DNA of 64,000 nucleotides from Macrostomum hystrix (Eukaryota > Platyhelminthes > Macrostomidae): assembly GCA_950097015.1 (NCBI GenBank), contig CATNEN010000033.1, positions 2,480,001 to 2,544,000 of the forward strand, in the 5' to 3' direction. Below the pieces are notes generated by a model. It had not been told where the DNA came from and searched no databases. It was given only the letters and a program-made list of their open reading frames with translations. Position 1 is the first letter of the stretch. Each line of letters begins with the position of its first letter. Of this stretch, positions 1-13,355 are shown one piece after another. The translations under genes were made by a program, and so were the position numbers.

Positions 1-1560
1 GCTAATTCTTAGCCTACGTGTTTACTGCTGTTGTGTCAGACACTAGACTAATTCTTAGCCTACGTGTTTACTGCTGTTGTGTCAGACACTAGACTAATTC
101 TTAGCCTACGTGTTTACTGCTGTTGTGACAGACACTAGACTAATTCTTAGCCTACGTGTTTACTGCTGTTGTGTCAGACACTAGACTAATTCTTAGCCTA
201 CGTGTTTACTGCTGTTGTGTCAGACACTAGACTAATTCTTAGCCTACGTGTTTACTGCTGTTGTGTCAGACACTAGACTAATTCTTAGCCTACGTGTTTA
301 CTGCTGTTGTGTCAGACACTAGACTAATTCTTAGCCTACGTGTTTACTGCTGTTGTGTCAGACACTAGACTAATTCTTAGCCTACGTGTTTACTGCAGTT
401 GTGTCAGACACTAGACTAATTCTTAGCCTAGTGTTTACTGCTGTTGTGTCAGACCCTAGACTAATTCTTAGCCTACGTGTTTACTGCTGTTGTGTCAGAC
501 ACTAGGCTAATTCTTAGCCTACGTGTTTACTGCTGTTGTGTCAGACACTAGACTAATTCTTAGCCTACGTGTTTACTGCTTTTGTGTCAGACACTAGACT
601 AATTCTTAGCCTACGTGTTTACTGCTGTTGTGTCAGACACTAGACTAATTCTTAGCCTACGTGTTTACTGCAGTTGTGTCAGACACTAGACTAATTCTTA
701 GCCTAGTGTTTACTGCTGTTGTGTCAGACCCTAGACTAATTCTTAGCCTACGTGTTTACTGCTGTTGTGTCAGACACTAGGCTAATTCTTAGCCTACGTG
801 TTTACTGCTGTTGTGTCAGACACTAGACTAATTCTTAGCCTAGTGTTTACTGCTGTTGTGTCAGACACTAGGCTAATTCTTAGCCTACGTGTTTACTGCT
901 GTTGTGTCAGACACTAGGCTAATTCTTAGCCTACGTGTTTACTGCTGTTGTGTCAGACACTAGACTAATTCTTAGCCTAGTGTTTACTGCTGTTGTGTCA
1001 GACACTAGACTAATTCTTAGCCTACGTGTTTACTGCTGTTGTGTCAGACACTAGGCTAATTCTTAGCCTACGTGTTTACTACAGTTGTGTCAGACACTAG
1101 ACTAATTCTTAGCCTACGTGTTTACTGCTGTTGTGTCAGACACTAGGCTAATTCTTAGCCTACGTGTTTACTGCTGTTGTGTCAGACACTAGACTAATTC
1201 TTAGCCTACGTGTTTACTGCTGTTGTGTCAGACACTAGGCTAATTCTTAGCCTACGTGTTCACTGCTGTTGTGTCAGACACTAGGCTAATTCTTAGCCTA
1301 GTGTTTACTGCTGTTGTGTCAGACACTAGGCTAATTCTTAGCCTAGTGTTTACTGCTGTTGTGTCAGACACTAGGCTAATTCTTAGCCTACGTGTTTACT
1401 GCTTTTGTGTCAGACCCTAGGCTAATTCTTAGCCTAGTGTTTACTGCTGTTGTGTCAGACACTAGGCTAATTCTTAGCCTACGTGTTTACTGCTGTTGTG
1501 TCAGACACTAGACTAATTCTTAGCCTACGTGTTTACTGCTGTTGTGTCAGACACTAGGCA
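1..1560. repeat. 46-bp minisatellite array
   Basis: About 34 head-to-tail copies of a 46-bp unit (CTAATTCTTAGCC ... GTCAGACACTAGA). Some units are 45 bp because one base is lost in CCTACGTG, giving CCTAGTG. Variant sites (GACTAA or GGCTAA; CTGCTGTT, CTGCAGTT or CTGCTTTT) recur in blocks, so units have been copied in groups. The array runs off the left edge and probably lies in an intron or the 5' flank of the channel gene that follows. No coding capacity is inferred. Confidence 0.95.
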
Positions 1561-2277
1561 AAATCCGTATGCCTCAAGTAATAAGTTACGAGTATTAGAA
1601 ATTTCAATCAAAAGCTATTACGCTTCTCTGAGTTGCAATATTTTCACATGAAAGAGACTAGCAACCTCCCTTGCCTTACTTGGATCACGAAAGCCAAAGG
1701 GTATAAAAATATGATATTCCATGCCGCAACTACTCGAATGTCAAAGAAGGTTAATATTGATTTATCGAATCGCATCAGAGTCTTATTGAGTGGCTGAGGG
1801 GATGAGGATGGCGCAGAAGAGGGGATTAAAAGAGGATTAGTAGCATTTGCAAGAGGTAGCTATTATCGATTCTGAGCAATTCGGATGCATTTGGGCACGT
1901 TCCAAATAAAAAAGTTAAACTGATATGGAGTAAAAGCTCTGTTAGTTTACTCGGTAGAAAACGAGTGAAAAAGATAGAATTATTTAGTTTCATTCATACC
2001 TGAATATCCTGCCGGTAGGTCGTTGAAACAACTCAACAAAATCTTCAATGTGTGAAAACATATGTTTTGTTGTAATTGTTATTTATTGCTGCTCAGACGC
2101 CAAGTTGATTGCTTATCGTAACCGGCTGACAAAACCCTGTACAATGCAGCGAAAGAGCATCTGTTAGAACCGCAGGTGTTTGTTTTAGTTGGTCAACTTG
2201 CGAAGCGAATGTTTGACGGAAATTAGCCATTGAACAGCTTCTAAGCAAGCATCGACACCGCCTCCCCCGATTTGCAG
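1561..2277 (+). other. Intron or 5' region of the eag gene
   Basis: Unique sequence between the array and the first recognisable channel exon. It ends with an acceptor (TTTGCAG, AG at 2276-2277). I looked for the short N-terminal eag cap exon that should precede the PAS core and did not find it here, so it probably lies left of the window. Confidence 0.5.
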
Positions 2278-5200
2278 ACAGCAGCTTCCTGCTGGCCAAC
2301 GCCAGGATCGTGGACTACCCCATTGTCTACTGCAACGATGGCTTCTCCAAGCTGACCGGCTTCAGCCGTGCTGAGGTGATGCAGCGGTCCTGTACCTGCA
2401 ACTTCATGTACAGCGATCAGACCGACCCGGAGTCCATCCAGCGCATCAACAAGAGCCTTGAGTCCTGCGAGCCTGACCAGCAGGAGATTCTGCTGCTGAA
2501 GAAAAACAGTGAGCCTCTCAGTTGCCTGCAGCTCCATCAAAGAAAGTATTAATTGCTTAAGGGCGGTGTGTTCAGGTGTCCCACTTGAGAATCAAAACAG
2601 AATTACTCACTGGTGTAGTTTGTCACTGGACACGCCTTTGAGTCTTCAAAGCCCTCTTTAGTTTGAAATGGCGGCACATCTCCACCGCGACTGTTGCTAA
2701 GAGCAACGCAGAGGGGGGCGTGACGCGCCATCCTTTCTTCATCCTTGCTCTCCTCTTCACCTCTGATTCCTCTATCGTCCCGTCTCCCCAGAGCGGATTA
2801 GGGCTAGAAGCTCCTACTCACCTTTCGCCATCATCTCCGGCTCATCCATCTCGAGCCCGAGGCGTCCTGTCACCTGCCTTTTGTTAGCACAGCCGCCTCT
2901 CTCGAGGCCCTAGCTCGTTGTGTTGCTCGCCTTATCGAATCTCGCTTATGGAGCGAGATGCGGAGCGGGTACTCAAGATGCCTGCTCATTAGCAATTTCA
3001 AAGTGCACATAAAATATGGAATAGTCTTATCTCGACTGTCGATCCGCTGTTTGTCAATGCAATATGAGCCATCAAACTGAATTTGAACATTCGCCAAATT
3101 TGTTTTACTAAACTGCTCAGAGACGCCGCTGTGGCTGCTGATGTACATCGCGCCAATTAAGAACGAGAAGGACGTTGTTATTCTGTATCTGATTACGTTT
3201 CGCGACATCACGGCCCTGAAGCAGCCTTATGAAGAAGAGGAGGCAAAGGTGGTGCAGACTGCTGGTGAGTCCGACTGCTTTGGCGGTTCCGACTTTGGCG
3301 GGCTTTGGCATGACCCGACTTCCACCAGCAAAAAGCCATGATCCAAACCTATATGCCACTATCGATCCGCCACCCACCCACCCACCACCCATCCATTATA
3401 TCGATCCACCACCCACCTCACTCCATTTTTTTAATTCACCACTACCTCGTTCCATTTTATCGATCTACCACCCACCTCACTCCATTTTATCGATCCGCCC
3501 CACCTAACTCCATTTTATCGATCCACCACCCACCTCACTTCACTTTAGCCGATCAGTTAAAAGATCAGAAATCCCGCTATTCTAACCCCTCCCTCAATCC
3601 CTAATCTTATAATTCAAGCCCTACAAACTAAGTCCAACAGCTTGAAATCCCTGGAGGCAGCCAATCTCACGTGCTCCCAATACGCCAACCCTAATACCAC
3701 TCGCAGTCGGGCTCAGCAAGTTCGCTAGGCTGGCCCGCTCCGTGACGCGCAACCGCTCGGTGATGATGCAGATGGCCAGCGTCCCAGCGGCCGGACGCCT
3801 TGACGACAGCCGACTTGAGCAGCTGGGATCAGTGAGTCCGCTTGCCCTCCAATTCACCCCGCAAACCCAAACAGTAATCCCATGCTTTGGCGAGAAGAAG
3901 ACCACTTTTATCCTCTAAATTTTGAAAGCTTTTTGTTAATTTATTTTCCCACTTAATCCCTAATCCCTTTAGCCTCAAAGCCAGCAGGCGGTGAAGCCGG
4001 TGATGCGGGAGAAATTTGTTTTTCTTGATTGGCAGATTTTTAAACATAATCCTCAGAAAATCATTATCACTTGCGTTCATGAGGCCTGCTGTGCACTGCC
4101 AGCGCCACGCAGCCGTGCTTTTATTTTTATCGCAGCAGGTGGGGCAGGTAGGGCGGGCCGCCTGTTTGAGCAGAAATTGTCTCTGCTCGCTCCTCCCTCC
4201 CCCTCCATCGCTGCGGAGTCCCAGCAGGCGTCCGGCTCAATATCCGTCACGCGAGGAGGCAGGCGCCCCGGGCGGCGCAGATGTCGACTTGAATTACAAC
4301 TCCGCTGAGTGGATCAGGAAAAAAACAGAAGCGGAGGTGGAGGCCGTCCGCCCGGGTTGTCTCCGGGGATGGGCTCGCTTCAAGCGAAGGAGCCCGAAGG
4401 CGCGCGAGACTCACGGTTGGCGCAGGGGTTAGGAATGAATTTAACTTCCAGACAGTTAGGCTCCACGCGAATAAAAAAAAGACTTAGCAATAATTAGTGC
4501 AATTGAACAGTACAGTGCAGCAGCAGCTTTCACGTTCCGCCTTTTTAATCTGGCTGCAAGGCTTGAAATATTCAGTGCATTCTCTATCAGCAAGCTCTGA
4601 CTGGCGCTCAAATTATGTCAAACAACCCCCTGAGAGCCGAGCTAATCATAAATCTCACTCGATTTTATCAATCCGCCAACCACTTCGCGCCATTTCATTG
4701 CTCAACCACCCTACCTCACTCAGTTTTGACCCGGCACCAACCTTAAGCAACTTTACTGATTAACCAACCACCTCATTCCATTCACGCCCAACTTCACCCG
4801 ATTTTATCGCTCTGCTGCCCAACTTCACAAAATTTTATCGCTCTGCTGCCCCACTTCACCCGATTTTATCGCTCTGCCTCCCAACTTCACCCGATTTTTT
4901 TGCTCTGCTGCCCCACTTCACCCGATTTTATCGCTGTGTTGCCCAACTTCACCCGATTTTATCGCTCTGCCACCCACTTCACTCAATTTTATCGCTCTGC
5001 CGCCCAACTTCACCCGATTTTATCACTCTGCCACCCACTTCACTCCATTTTATCGCTCTGCCGCCCAACTTCACCCGATTTTATCGATCTGCCACCCACT
5101 TCACTCCGTTTTATCGATCTGCTACTGATAGGTACATTAACTGACCCGCATATTCTACTGATGCATCGTTCCGCAGGCTCTGTCGCTCCATTCCGACGTT

Positions 5201-8200
5201 CTGCCGCAGTACAAGCAGGAAGCGCCAAAAACACCGCCGCATATTATTCTGCACTATTCGGCCTTCAAAACGATCTGGGACTGGATTATCTTAATCCTCA
5301 CGGGCTACACCGCTGTCATGGTCCCATTTAATGTGGCCTTCAAATTTAAAACAATGGACGATGTGTCCTTCATAGTGACTGACAGCATTGTTGATGTAAT
5401 TTTCTTCATTGACATTGTGCTGAACTTTCACACAACATTCGTGGGTCCCAACGGCGAAGTGATATCTGACCCGTCCATCATTCGGGTGAACTACCTGAAG
5501 GGCTGGTTCGTCATTGACCTGCTTTCGTGCCTTCCCTACGACGTGTTCAACGCGTTTCAACCCGAGTCAACGGACGTGAGTTCTCATGAGCAGCAGTTTT
5601 TTTCATCCGGTATCAACCTTTTCTTCATTTTCATTCGAGGACCAAATTTTATACATTTTCGCTACTATTTAATGCTGATCTTCGAGGCTAGAGCTGAGTT
5701 GGCTGAATCTGACTGGACCCACCAAATCTACTTGAGCACGAATGGAATCCTTGAGTAGTCGAAGAGCATTGTTTTAGACACGTTTCAACTTCTGGAATTT
5801 CAGAAAATTATCCAAGATGCGCTCCAGGACTCACGGTCAGGGTCTCTGACTTGAGCACTCAGTAATACATTTCTGAGCATATGAGAAATTTTTATTTTAA
5901 AATTTAAAAAATTCGTAATTTCGCCGAGAAGAAGTTGGCAAAAAACAACGAAAATGTACTTTTAGCCGCTATAAAGTGTCCCGCTTGTTGCCAGGTTGGC
6001 CCGTCATTGTTCCATCAGTCGGGCTTGTCTCCGTCCTTCCCTCCGTCATAAAAAAATAGGTAGGCAATCACCTGGAGCTGCACAAAAGACTTCTGGCCTG
6101 ACGAGTGCAGCCGGGTTTGCACCGAACTTTGCTGCTCAAGCCCTGCCCAGCTCACAGTTAGCCAGCCCATGCCTCAATGCAAACCGAGCAGGATTTTTGC
6201 ACCTGTGTCGATGCTCACTCAAGCCAAAGCGGTCAATTGGACGGATCAATTATACACCTAGACTAAATCTCTAAGATCCTAAATAGATAAACTATGCCTG
6301 CTACTATTGGGTTTGAGCTGATGCCATGAGAACGAGCATGGGCAAAAGATATCACCCAAACCCCAAATCCCAAACCCCAAATCACAAATCCCAAACACCA
6401 AATCCCAAAATCCAAATCCTAAACTCCAAATCCCAAACCCCAAATCCCAAACCCCAAATCACAAATCCCAAACACCAAATCCCAAAATCCAAATCCTAAA
6501 CTCCAAATCCCAAACCCCATATCCCAAACCCCAAGTCCAAATCCCAAATCCCAAACACCAAATCCCAAAATCCAAATCACAAACTCCAAATCCCAAACCC
6601 CAAACCCCAAATCCCAAACCCCAAACCCCAAACCCCAAATCCCAAACCCCAAATCCCAAATCCCAAACACCAAACTCCAAATCCCAAACACTAAACCCTA
6701 AACCCTAAATCCTAAACCCCAAACCCTAAATCCCAAACTCCGAATCCCAAACCCAAGTCCGAAATCCCAAATCGCATACCCCAAATGCCAAACAGTTGCG
6801 TTTCTGTTGTCTTGGATTCTTGTGTCAGCATCAGTCCAGGGTCAGTCAGTGGTGTGTCAGCATCAGTCCAGGGTCAGTCAGTGGTGTGTCAGCATCAGTC
6901 CAGGGTCAGTCAGTGGTGTGTCAGCATCAGTCCAGGGTCAGTCAGTGGTGTGTCAGCATCAGTCCAGGGTCAGTCAGTGGTGTGTCAGCATCAGTCCAGG
7001 GTCAGTCAGTGGTGTGTCAGCATCAGTCCAGGGTCAGTCAGTGGTGTGTCAGCATCAGTCCAGGGTCAGTCAGTGGTGTGTCAGCATCAGTCCAGGGTCA
7101 GTCAGTGGTGTGTCAGCATCAGTCCAGGGTCAGTCAGTGGTGTGTCAGCATCAGCCATCTCTCCTTCCCCACAGGGCGGCATCAGCAGTCTGTTCAGCGC
7201 GCTCAAAGTTGTTCGCCTGCTGAGAATCGGTCGCGTTGCTCGCAAGGTCGATCAGTACCTGGAATACGGAGCAGCGCTGCTCATCCTGATGATCTTCGGC
7301 TTCGTGCTGTTGGCGCACTGGATGGCCTGCGTCTGGTACACAATCGGCCTGCGGGATCTGGACATGGAGATCTGGTACGGCTGGATTCCACGACTGGCCA
7401 ATGACTCGCTGGACACCAAGAACTGGACTAAGAACACCTACCAGGCCCAGCTGCCTGACAAGTCCATGGCCTACCTAACCTCTCTGTACTTCACCCTGTC
7501 ACTGCTCACCAGCGTGGGCTTCGGCAACGTGGCCGCCTACACCGAGGGAGAGAAGGCGGTGGTGGTTGTCTTCATGCTGCTGGGCGGTGAGCGGCCGGCA
7601 GGACTCGGCTCATGGGAGCCATTCTTTGGGGGGATTTGGATAAGGGGATCTTGATGAGAAAGTTGGATGACAAAATTGTGGGATGATGGGATGGGTGAAT
7701 GGCGGGATTACGGTGAGGGGATGGGATTTGGGTGAGGGGATGGGTTTGGGTGAGGGGATGGGTTTGGGTGAGGGGATGGTTGGGTAAGGGGATGAGTTTG
7801 GGTGAGGGGATGTGTTTGGGTGAGGGGATGGGATTGGATGAGGGGATGGGATGGGTTGGGTTTTGGTGAGGGGATGGGATTAAATGACGGGATGTGTTTG
7901 GGTGAGGGGATGGGTTTGGGTGAGGGGATGGGTTTGGGTGAGGGGATGGGTTTGGGTAAGGGGATGAGTTTGGGTGAGGGGATGTGTTTGGGTGAGGGGA
8001 TGGGATTGGATGAGGGGATGGGATGGGTTGGGTTTTGGTGAGGGGATGGGATTGAATGACGGGATGTGTTTGGGTGAGGGGATGGGTTTGGGTAAGGGGA
8101 TGGGTTTGGGTAAGGGGATGGGTTTGGGTGAGGGGATGGGTTTGGGTGAGGGGATGGGTTTGGGTAAGGGGATGAGTTTGGGTGAGGGGATGTGTTTGGG

Positions 8201-11200
8201 TGAGGGGATGGGATTGGATGAGGGGATGGGATGGGTTGGGTTTTGGTGAGGGGATGGGATTGAATGACGGGATGTGTTTGGGTGAGGGGATGGGATTGGG
8301 TAAGGGGATGCGTTTGGGTGAGGGGATGGGTTTGGGTAAGGGGATGAGTTTGGGTGAGGGGATGTGTTTGGGTGAGGGGATGGGATTGGATGAGGGGATG
8401 GGATTGGATGAGCGGATGGGATTGGGTGAGGAGATGGGATTGGATGAGGGGATGGGATTGGATGAGGGGATGGGATGGGTTGGGTTTTGGTGAGGGGATG
8501 GGATTGAATGACGGGATGTGTTTGGGTGAGGGGATGGGATTGGATGAGGGGATGGGATGGGTTGGGTTTTGGTGAGGGGATGGGATTGAATGACGGGATG
8601 TGTTTGGGTGAGGGGATGGGATTGGGTAAGGGGATGCGTTTGGGTGAGGGGATGGGTTTGGGTAAGGGGATGAGTTTGGGTGAGGGGATGTGTTTGGGTG
8701 AGGGGATGGGATTGGATGAGGGGATGGGATTGGATGAGCGGATGGGATTGGGTGAGGAGATGGGATTGGATGAGGGGATGGGATTGGATGAGCGGATGGG
8801 ATGGGTTGGGTTTTGGTGAGGGGATGGGATTGAACGACGGGATGTGTTTGGGTGAGGGGATGGGATTGGGTGAGGGGATGGGTTTGGGTGAGGGGATGGG
8901 ATTGGGTGAGGGGATGGGTTTGGGTGAGGGGATGGGTTTGGGTGAGGGGATGGGTTTGGGTAAGGGGATGAGTTTGGGTGAGGGGATGTGTTTGGGTGAG
9001 GGATGTGTTTGGGTGAGGGGATGGGATTGGATGAGGGGATGGGATGGGTTGGGTTTTGGTGAGGGGATGGGATTGAATGACGGGATGTGTTTGGGTGAGG
9101 GGATGGGTTTGGGTAAGGGGATGGGTTTGGGTAAGGGGATGGGTTTGGGTGAGGGGATGGGTTTGGGTGAGGGGATGTGTTTGGGTGAGGGGATGGGATT
9201 GGATGAGGGGATGGGATGGGTTGGGTTTTGGTGAGGGGATGGGATTGAATGACGGGATGTGTTTGGGTGAGGGGATGTGTTTGGGTGAGGGGATGGGATT
9301 GGATGAGGGGATGGGATTGGATGAGCGGATGGGATTGGGTGAGGGGATGGGATTGGATGAGGGGATGGGATTGGATGAGGGGATGGGATTGGGTGAGTGG
9401 ATAGGATTGAATGAGGGGATGAGTTTGGGTGAGGGGATGGGATTTTGTTTAATGGAGTGGATTTTAATGAGTGTAGTGTGGGGCATTTTGTTAAGCATTG
9501 AGCTAGATTGCATCTGGCACAGGCTTGAATCGAATCCTCACGGTGGGATGTCACGGGAATTGTAATTAGCCGCATTAGATCAAAGGGAGAAATTTATCAT
9601 GTGATTGGTTTGATCTATTTTGATTACCAGTTTGGGTGAACGAACTGGTCTTGCAAATGGGATTTTTACCCGACTTAAGGGGGAGAAGAGAAGAGATAGT
9701 GGATCGCATGTCAACTCGGTAGGAAACTGTCTGAGTAGAAATAGATAAACCGAGGAGAAATTCCAAGAAACGCATACAGCGTCCTCGCTAAATAAGGCAG
9801 CGTCACAGCCACCGGCCCGGGATGATGAAAGCGGATGTCGCTAATTGACCAGTAGTTGAAAGAAAGAAAGACTAATTTTGCAGGCCGCAGGATGCGCTGC
9901 TAGGGTGAGCATGAGCACCCCCATACTCAGTCTCCCTATCCAAACAGTGACAGGCCCGTGAGAGTCTGTCATTAGCGCGGGGCTGGACGCAGCTGGACGT
10001 GCAATTTTCTTGCGTTTTTGAGCCACTTGCAGCAGCGTCTGCGAGAGTCTGCGAGATGAGACAGGCGGATCGGACTGAGACCGATTTAATCCCTTGTGTG
10101 TTCCACGCGCTATGGATAAATTCAATTAGTAGCAATCCCGGGATTTGGCTATCGTTGATGGTTCTGATGATTTTGGGATTTAGGATTCTCACCTGTCGAG
10201 TGGGATAGCATTTCTGAGTCACTAATTTTACTTTTGATATCGGGATATCGGATTTAGGACTTCTTTAGTAACCTGTACGGTCTGCGATTTTCGATTTGGG
10301 ATTTGGGATTGCAGATTTGGGTTTGGTATTTTGGAGTCGGGATTTATGATTTCAGATTTGAAATTGGGGATTTTGGGTTCTGGATTTGGGAATTGGGGTT
10401 CGGGATTGGGGGTTCCGGATTTGGGATTTGGGGTTCGGGATTGGGGGTTCCGGATTTGGGATTTGGGGTTCGGGATTTGGGGTAGGGATTTATGACTTCA
10501 GATTTGGGGTTCGGGATTTTGGATTTCACATTTGAAATTCAGGATTTGGGGTTCGGGATTTGGGGTTCGGGATTTGGGATTTTCCAGTCGCTCCTGGGAA
10601 TTGAGAATGGCATTTGGGAGTTGAATTTCTTAGTCACCACGCAATGCTGTCGTGATTTTTTATTTGGGGTTCAGGACTCGGGATATGGGATTTGTTAGTT
10701 GGAATTTTCCAGTGGCCGGTGTTGCCTGGGATTATAGATGTGGGCTTTATGATTTGCAGTATTTTAATTTCCCAGTTCCCAGTTCGCATCAAGCAACATT
10801 TCCACCGTCATTCCGCAGCTCTCGTGTACGCCACCATCTTCGGCAACGTGACCACAATCTTCCAGCAGATGTACGCCAGCAGAGCTCGCTACCACGAGAT
10901 GATGAACAGCATCAAGGAGTTCATCAAAATACACGACGTTCCCAGGGAGCTGGGCGAGCGAGTGATGGATTATGTCACATCGTCCTGGGCTGTGACCAAG
11001 GGCATCGACACAACCAAGGTGAGACTGGCTGCTCGAGGGACTGCTTTTGAAAATGAAATCGAGCCACGAATGACACGAATAACTTGCTTTCTCAGGTGTT
11101 AAACTACTGCCCGAAGGACATGAAAGCAGATCTCAGCGTGCACCTAAACCGCAAGGTGTTCAATGAGCACCCGGCCTTCAGGCTGGCCTCCGATGGCTGC

Positions 11201-13312
11201 CTGCGGTCGCTGGCGATCAATTTCTCCACGGTGCACACGGCGCCTGGCGACCTCATCTTCCACCAGGGCGAGAGCCTCGACCAGCTCTGCTTTGTGGTCA
11301 GCGGCTCTCTGGAGGTCATCCAGGACGATGAGGTTGTGGCCATTCTGGGTGAGTGCTTGGCTGCCTGACTCTAACAGGTGACCTGCAGATCTAACAGGTG
11401 ACCTGCAGATCTAACAGGTGACCTGCAGATCTAACAGGTGACACCCTGTCTATCAGGTGACAACCCTGCCTAACAGGTGACACTCCTGTCTAACAGGTGA
11501 CACTCCTGCCTAACAGGTGACACCCCTGTCTATCAGTTGACCTGCTGTCTTACAGGTGACACTCCTGTCTAACAGGTGACACTCCTGTCTAACAGGTGAC
11601 ACTCCTGTCTTACAGGTGACACTCCTGTCTAACAGGGGACACCCCTGTCTATCAGTTGACCTGCTGTCTTACAGGTGACACTCTTGTCTAACAAGTCACC
11701 CCTATATGACACCAATGTGTCTGGCAGACAAGTTCAGAAAGCCAGTGTTCCGCCCTTTTCTAGTCATTTTTAGGCCGATGAAAATTCAATCCATTTGCAT
11801 CCATGAAGTAGTAGATAATTCGTGTCCATAAAACCATAACCGGTCCATAAACTGCCAGTTTTACCCGTGGCCATTTTCGATCAAGTAAGGCAGGTAATGC
11901 GTCCCAATGAACTCTATAAAAATGGAATCTTTCGACTGGCTGAACGGACTTAGTCAGCTGACTAACTTCTGCGGCGTGCGCGGAATTTCTTCTTCACATT
12001 AATTAGAGAAAGGAGAGGGACAGGCGGGTAAGAGATTACGGAGCTCGTCCGGATCGACAAATTCGCTGCAATTTTCTTGGCCACACTAAATAGTTGCCAG
12101 GATGCAACAAGACCCGATTATTCATATCGCCCTACCCCCCTAATGCCTGGACTTACCTTATGACATTATTCAGAAGACTTCAGATCCTAGCTTAGGTACC
12201 ATTGTACAAAGTGCAATGCGAGCTATAAATAATAATTTGTACTTTTACATACAAACTTCCGCAGGCAAAGGCGACGTTTTTGGCGACACTTTCTGGCGCG
12301 AGACTCCGCTGGGGCAGTCGGCAGCCAGCGCCAGGGCTCTGACCTACTGCGACCTGCACTGCATCAAGCGGGACAGCCTGCTGGAGGTGCTCAACTTCTA
12401 TCAGGCCTTCTCAAACTCATTCGCCCGCAACTTGGTGCTCACCTACAACATGCGGCACAGGGTGAGTTGGTTCCTGAGCTCGAATCCGCGGCACGGCCGC
12501 GAGAAGGAACGGGGATGGTTTTCATGCAACTTACGCCTATGAGGGCCAGCCACCAAGGCATAGAAATAGTGTAAAATGCCTGAGCAGATGTACTCTCCTG
12601 TGTACCTATCCGTGTGCGTGTGTGTGTGCTCAAGTATCAGCGGAATCTTCAGAACTGCCTCGCGGCTGGCGGCGGGTCGATTGTCTTAATTTTCCATTCC
12701 TAACCCCACCGCAAACTTCCCTCCAGATCATCTTCCGCAAACTTCCCTCCAGATCATCTTCGGCAAACTTCCGTCCAGATCATCTTCCGCAAACTTCCGT
12801 CCAGATCATCTTCCGCAAACTTCCCTCCAGATCATCTTCCGCAAACTTCCCTCCAGATCATCTTCCGCAAACTTCCCTCCAGATCATCTTCCGCAAACTT
12901 CCGTCCAGATCATCTTCCGCAAACTTCCCTCCAGATCATCTTCCGCAAACTTCCCTCCAGATCATCTTCCGCAAACTTCCCTCCAGATCATCTTCCGCAA
13001 AATTGCCGACGTTCGGCGCGAGCGTGAGCTGGCGGAGAAGCGCAAATTCGAACCGCCGCTGTCCGAGCTGAGCTCGCATCACCCGGTGCGCAAGCTGCTC
13101 TCGCGCTTCAAGAAAGGGCCCGACGGGGGCGCTCCTCGACTGAATGGCAGCGTCGGGGGCGGAGGCGGCGACGAGGCGTCATCCTCAGACGGCGCCGCGG
13201 CAGCGGCAGCTGCAGCATCAGAGGCTTCAACGGCCCCTGCAGGCGGTGAGGCAACGCCCATCCCGGCGGCACCGGGCCCGGCTGCGAAGGCCACCAAATG
13301 GTCGCGTCTCTT

Positions 13313-13355
<43 letters not shown>

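Noticed and set aside
1-1560. CRISPR-like array
   Set aside because: Units are contiguous with no unique spacers, and the context is a metazoan genome; it is a minisatellite.
6785-7654. Open frame joining the 32-bp array to eag exon 5
   Set aside because: The frame is open by chance; a good acceptor at 7173-7174 and the family alignment start the exon at 7175.
7572-9575. 600-670-codon Pro/Ser/His-rich frames on the - strand opposite eag intron 5
   Set aside because: They follow the 18-bp repeat period and lie antisense inside an intron, with no start context or conserved motif.
12622-13071. Open frame through the 26-bp array on + read as a separate protein
   Set aside because: It ends out of frame with the conserved eag exon 9 and consists only of repeat units.
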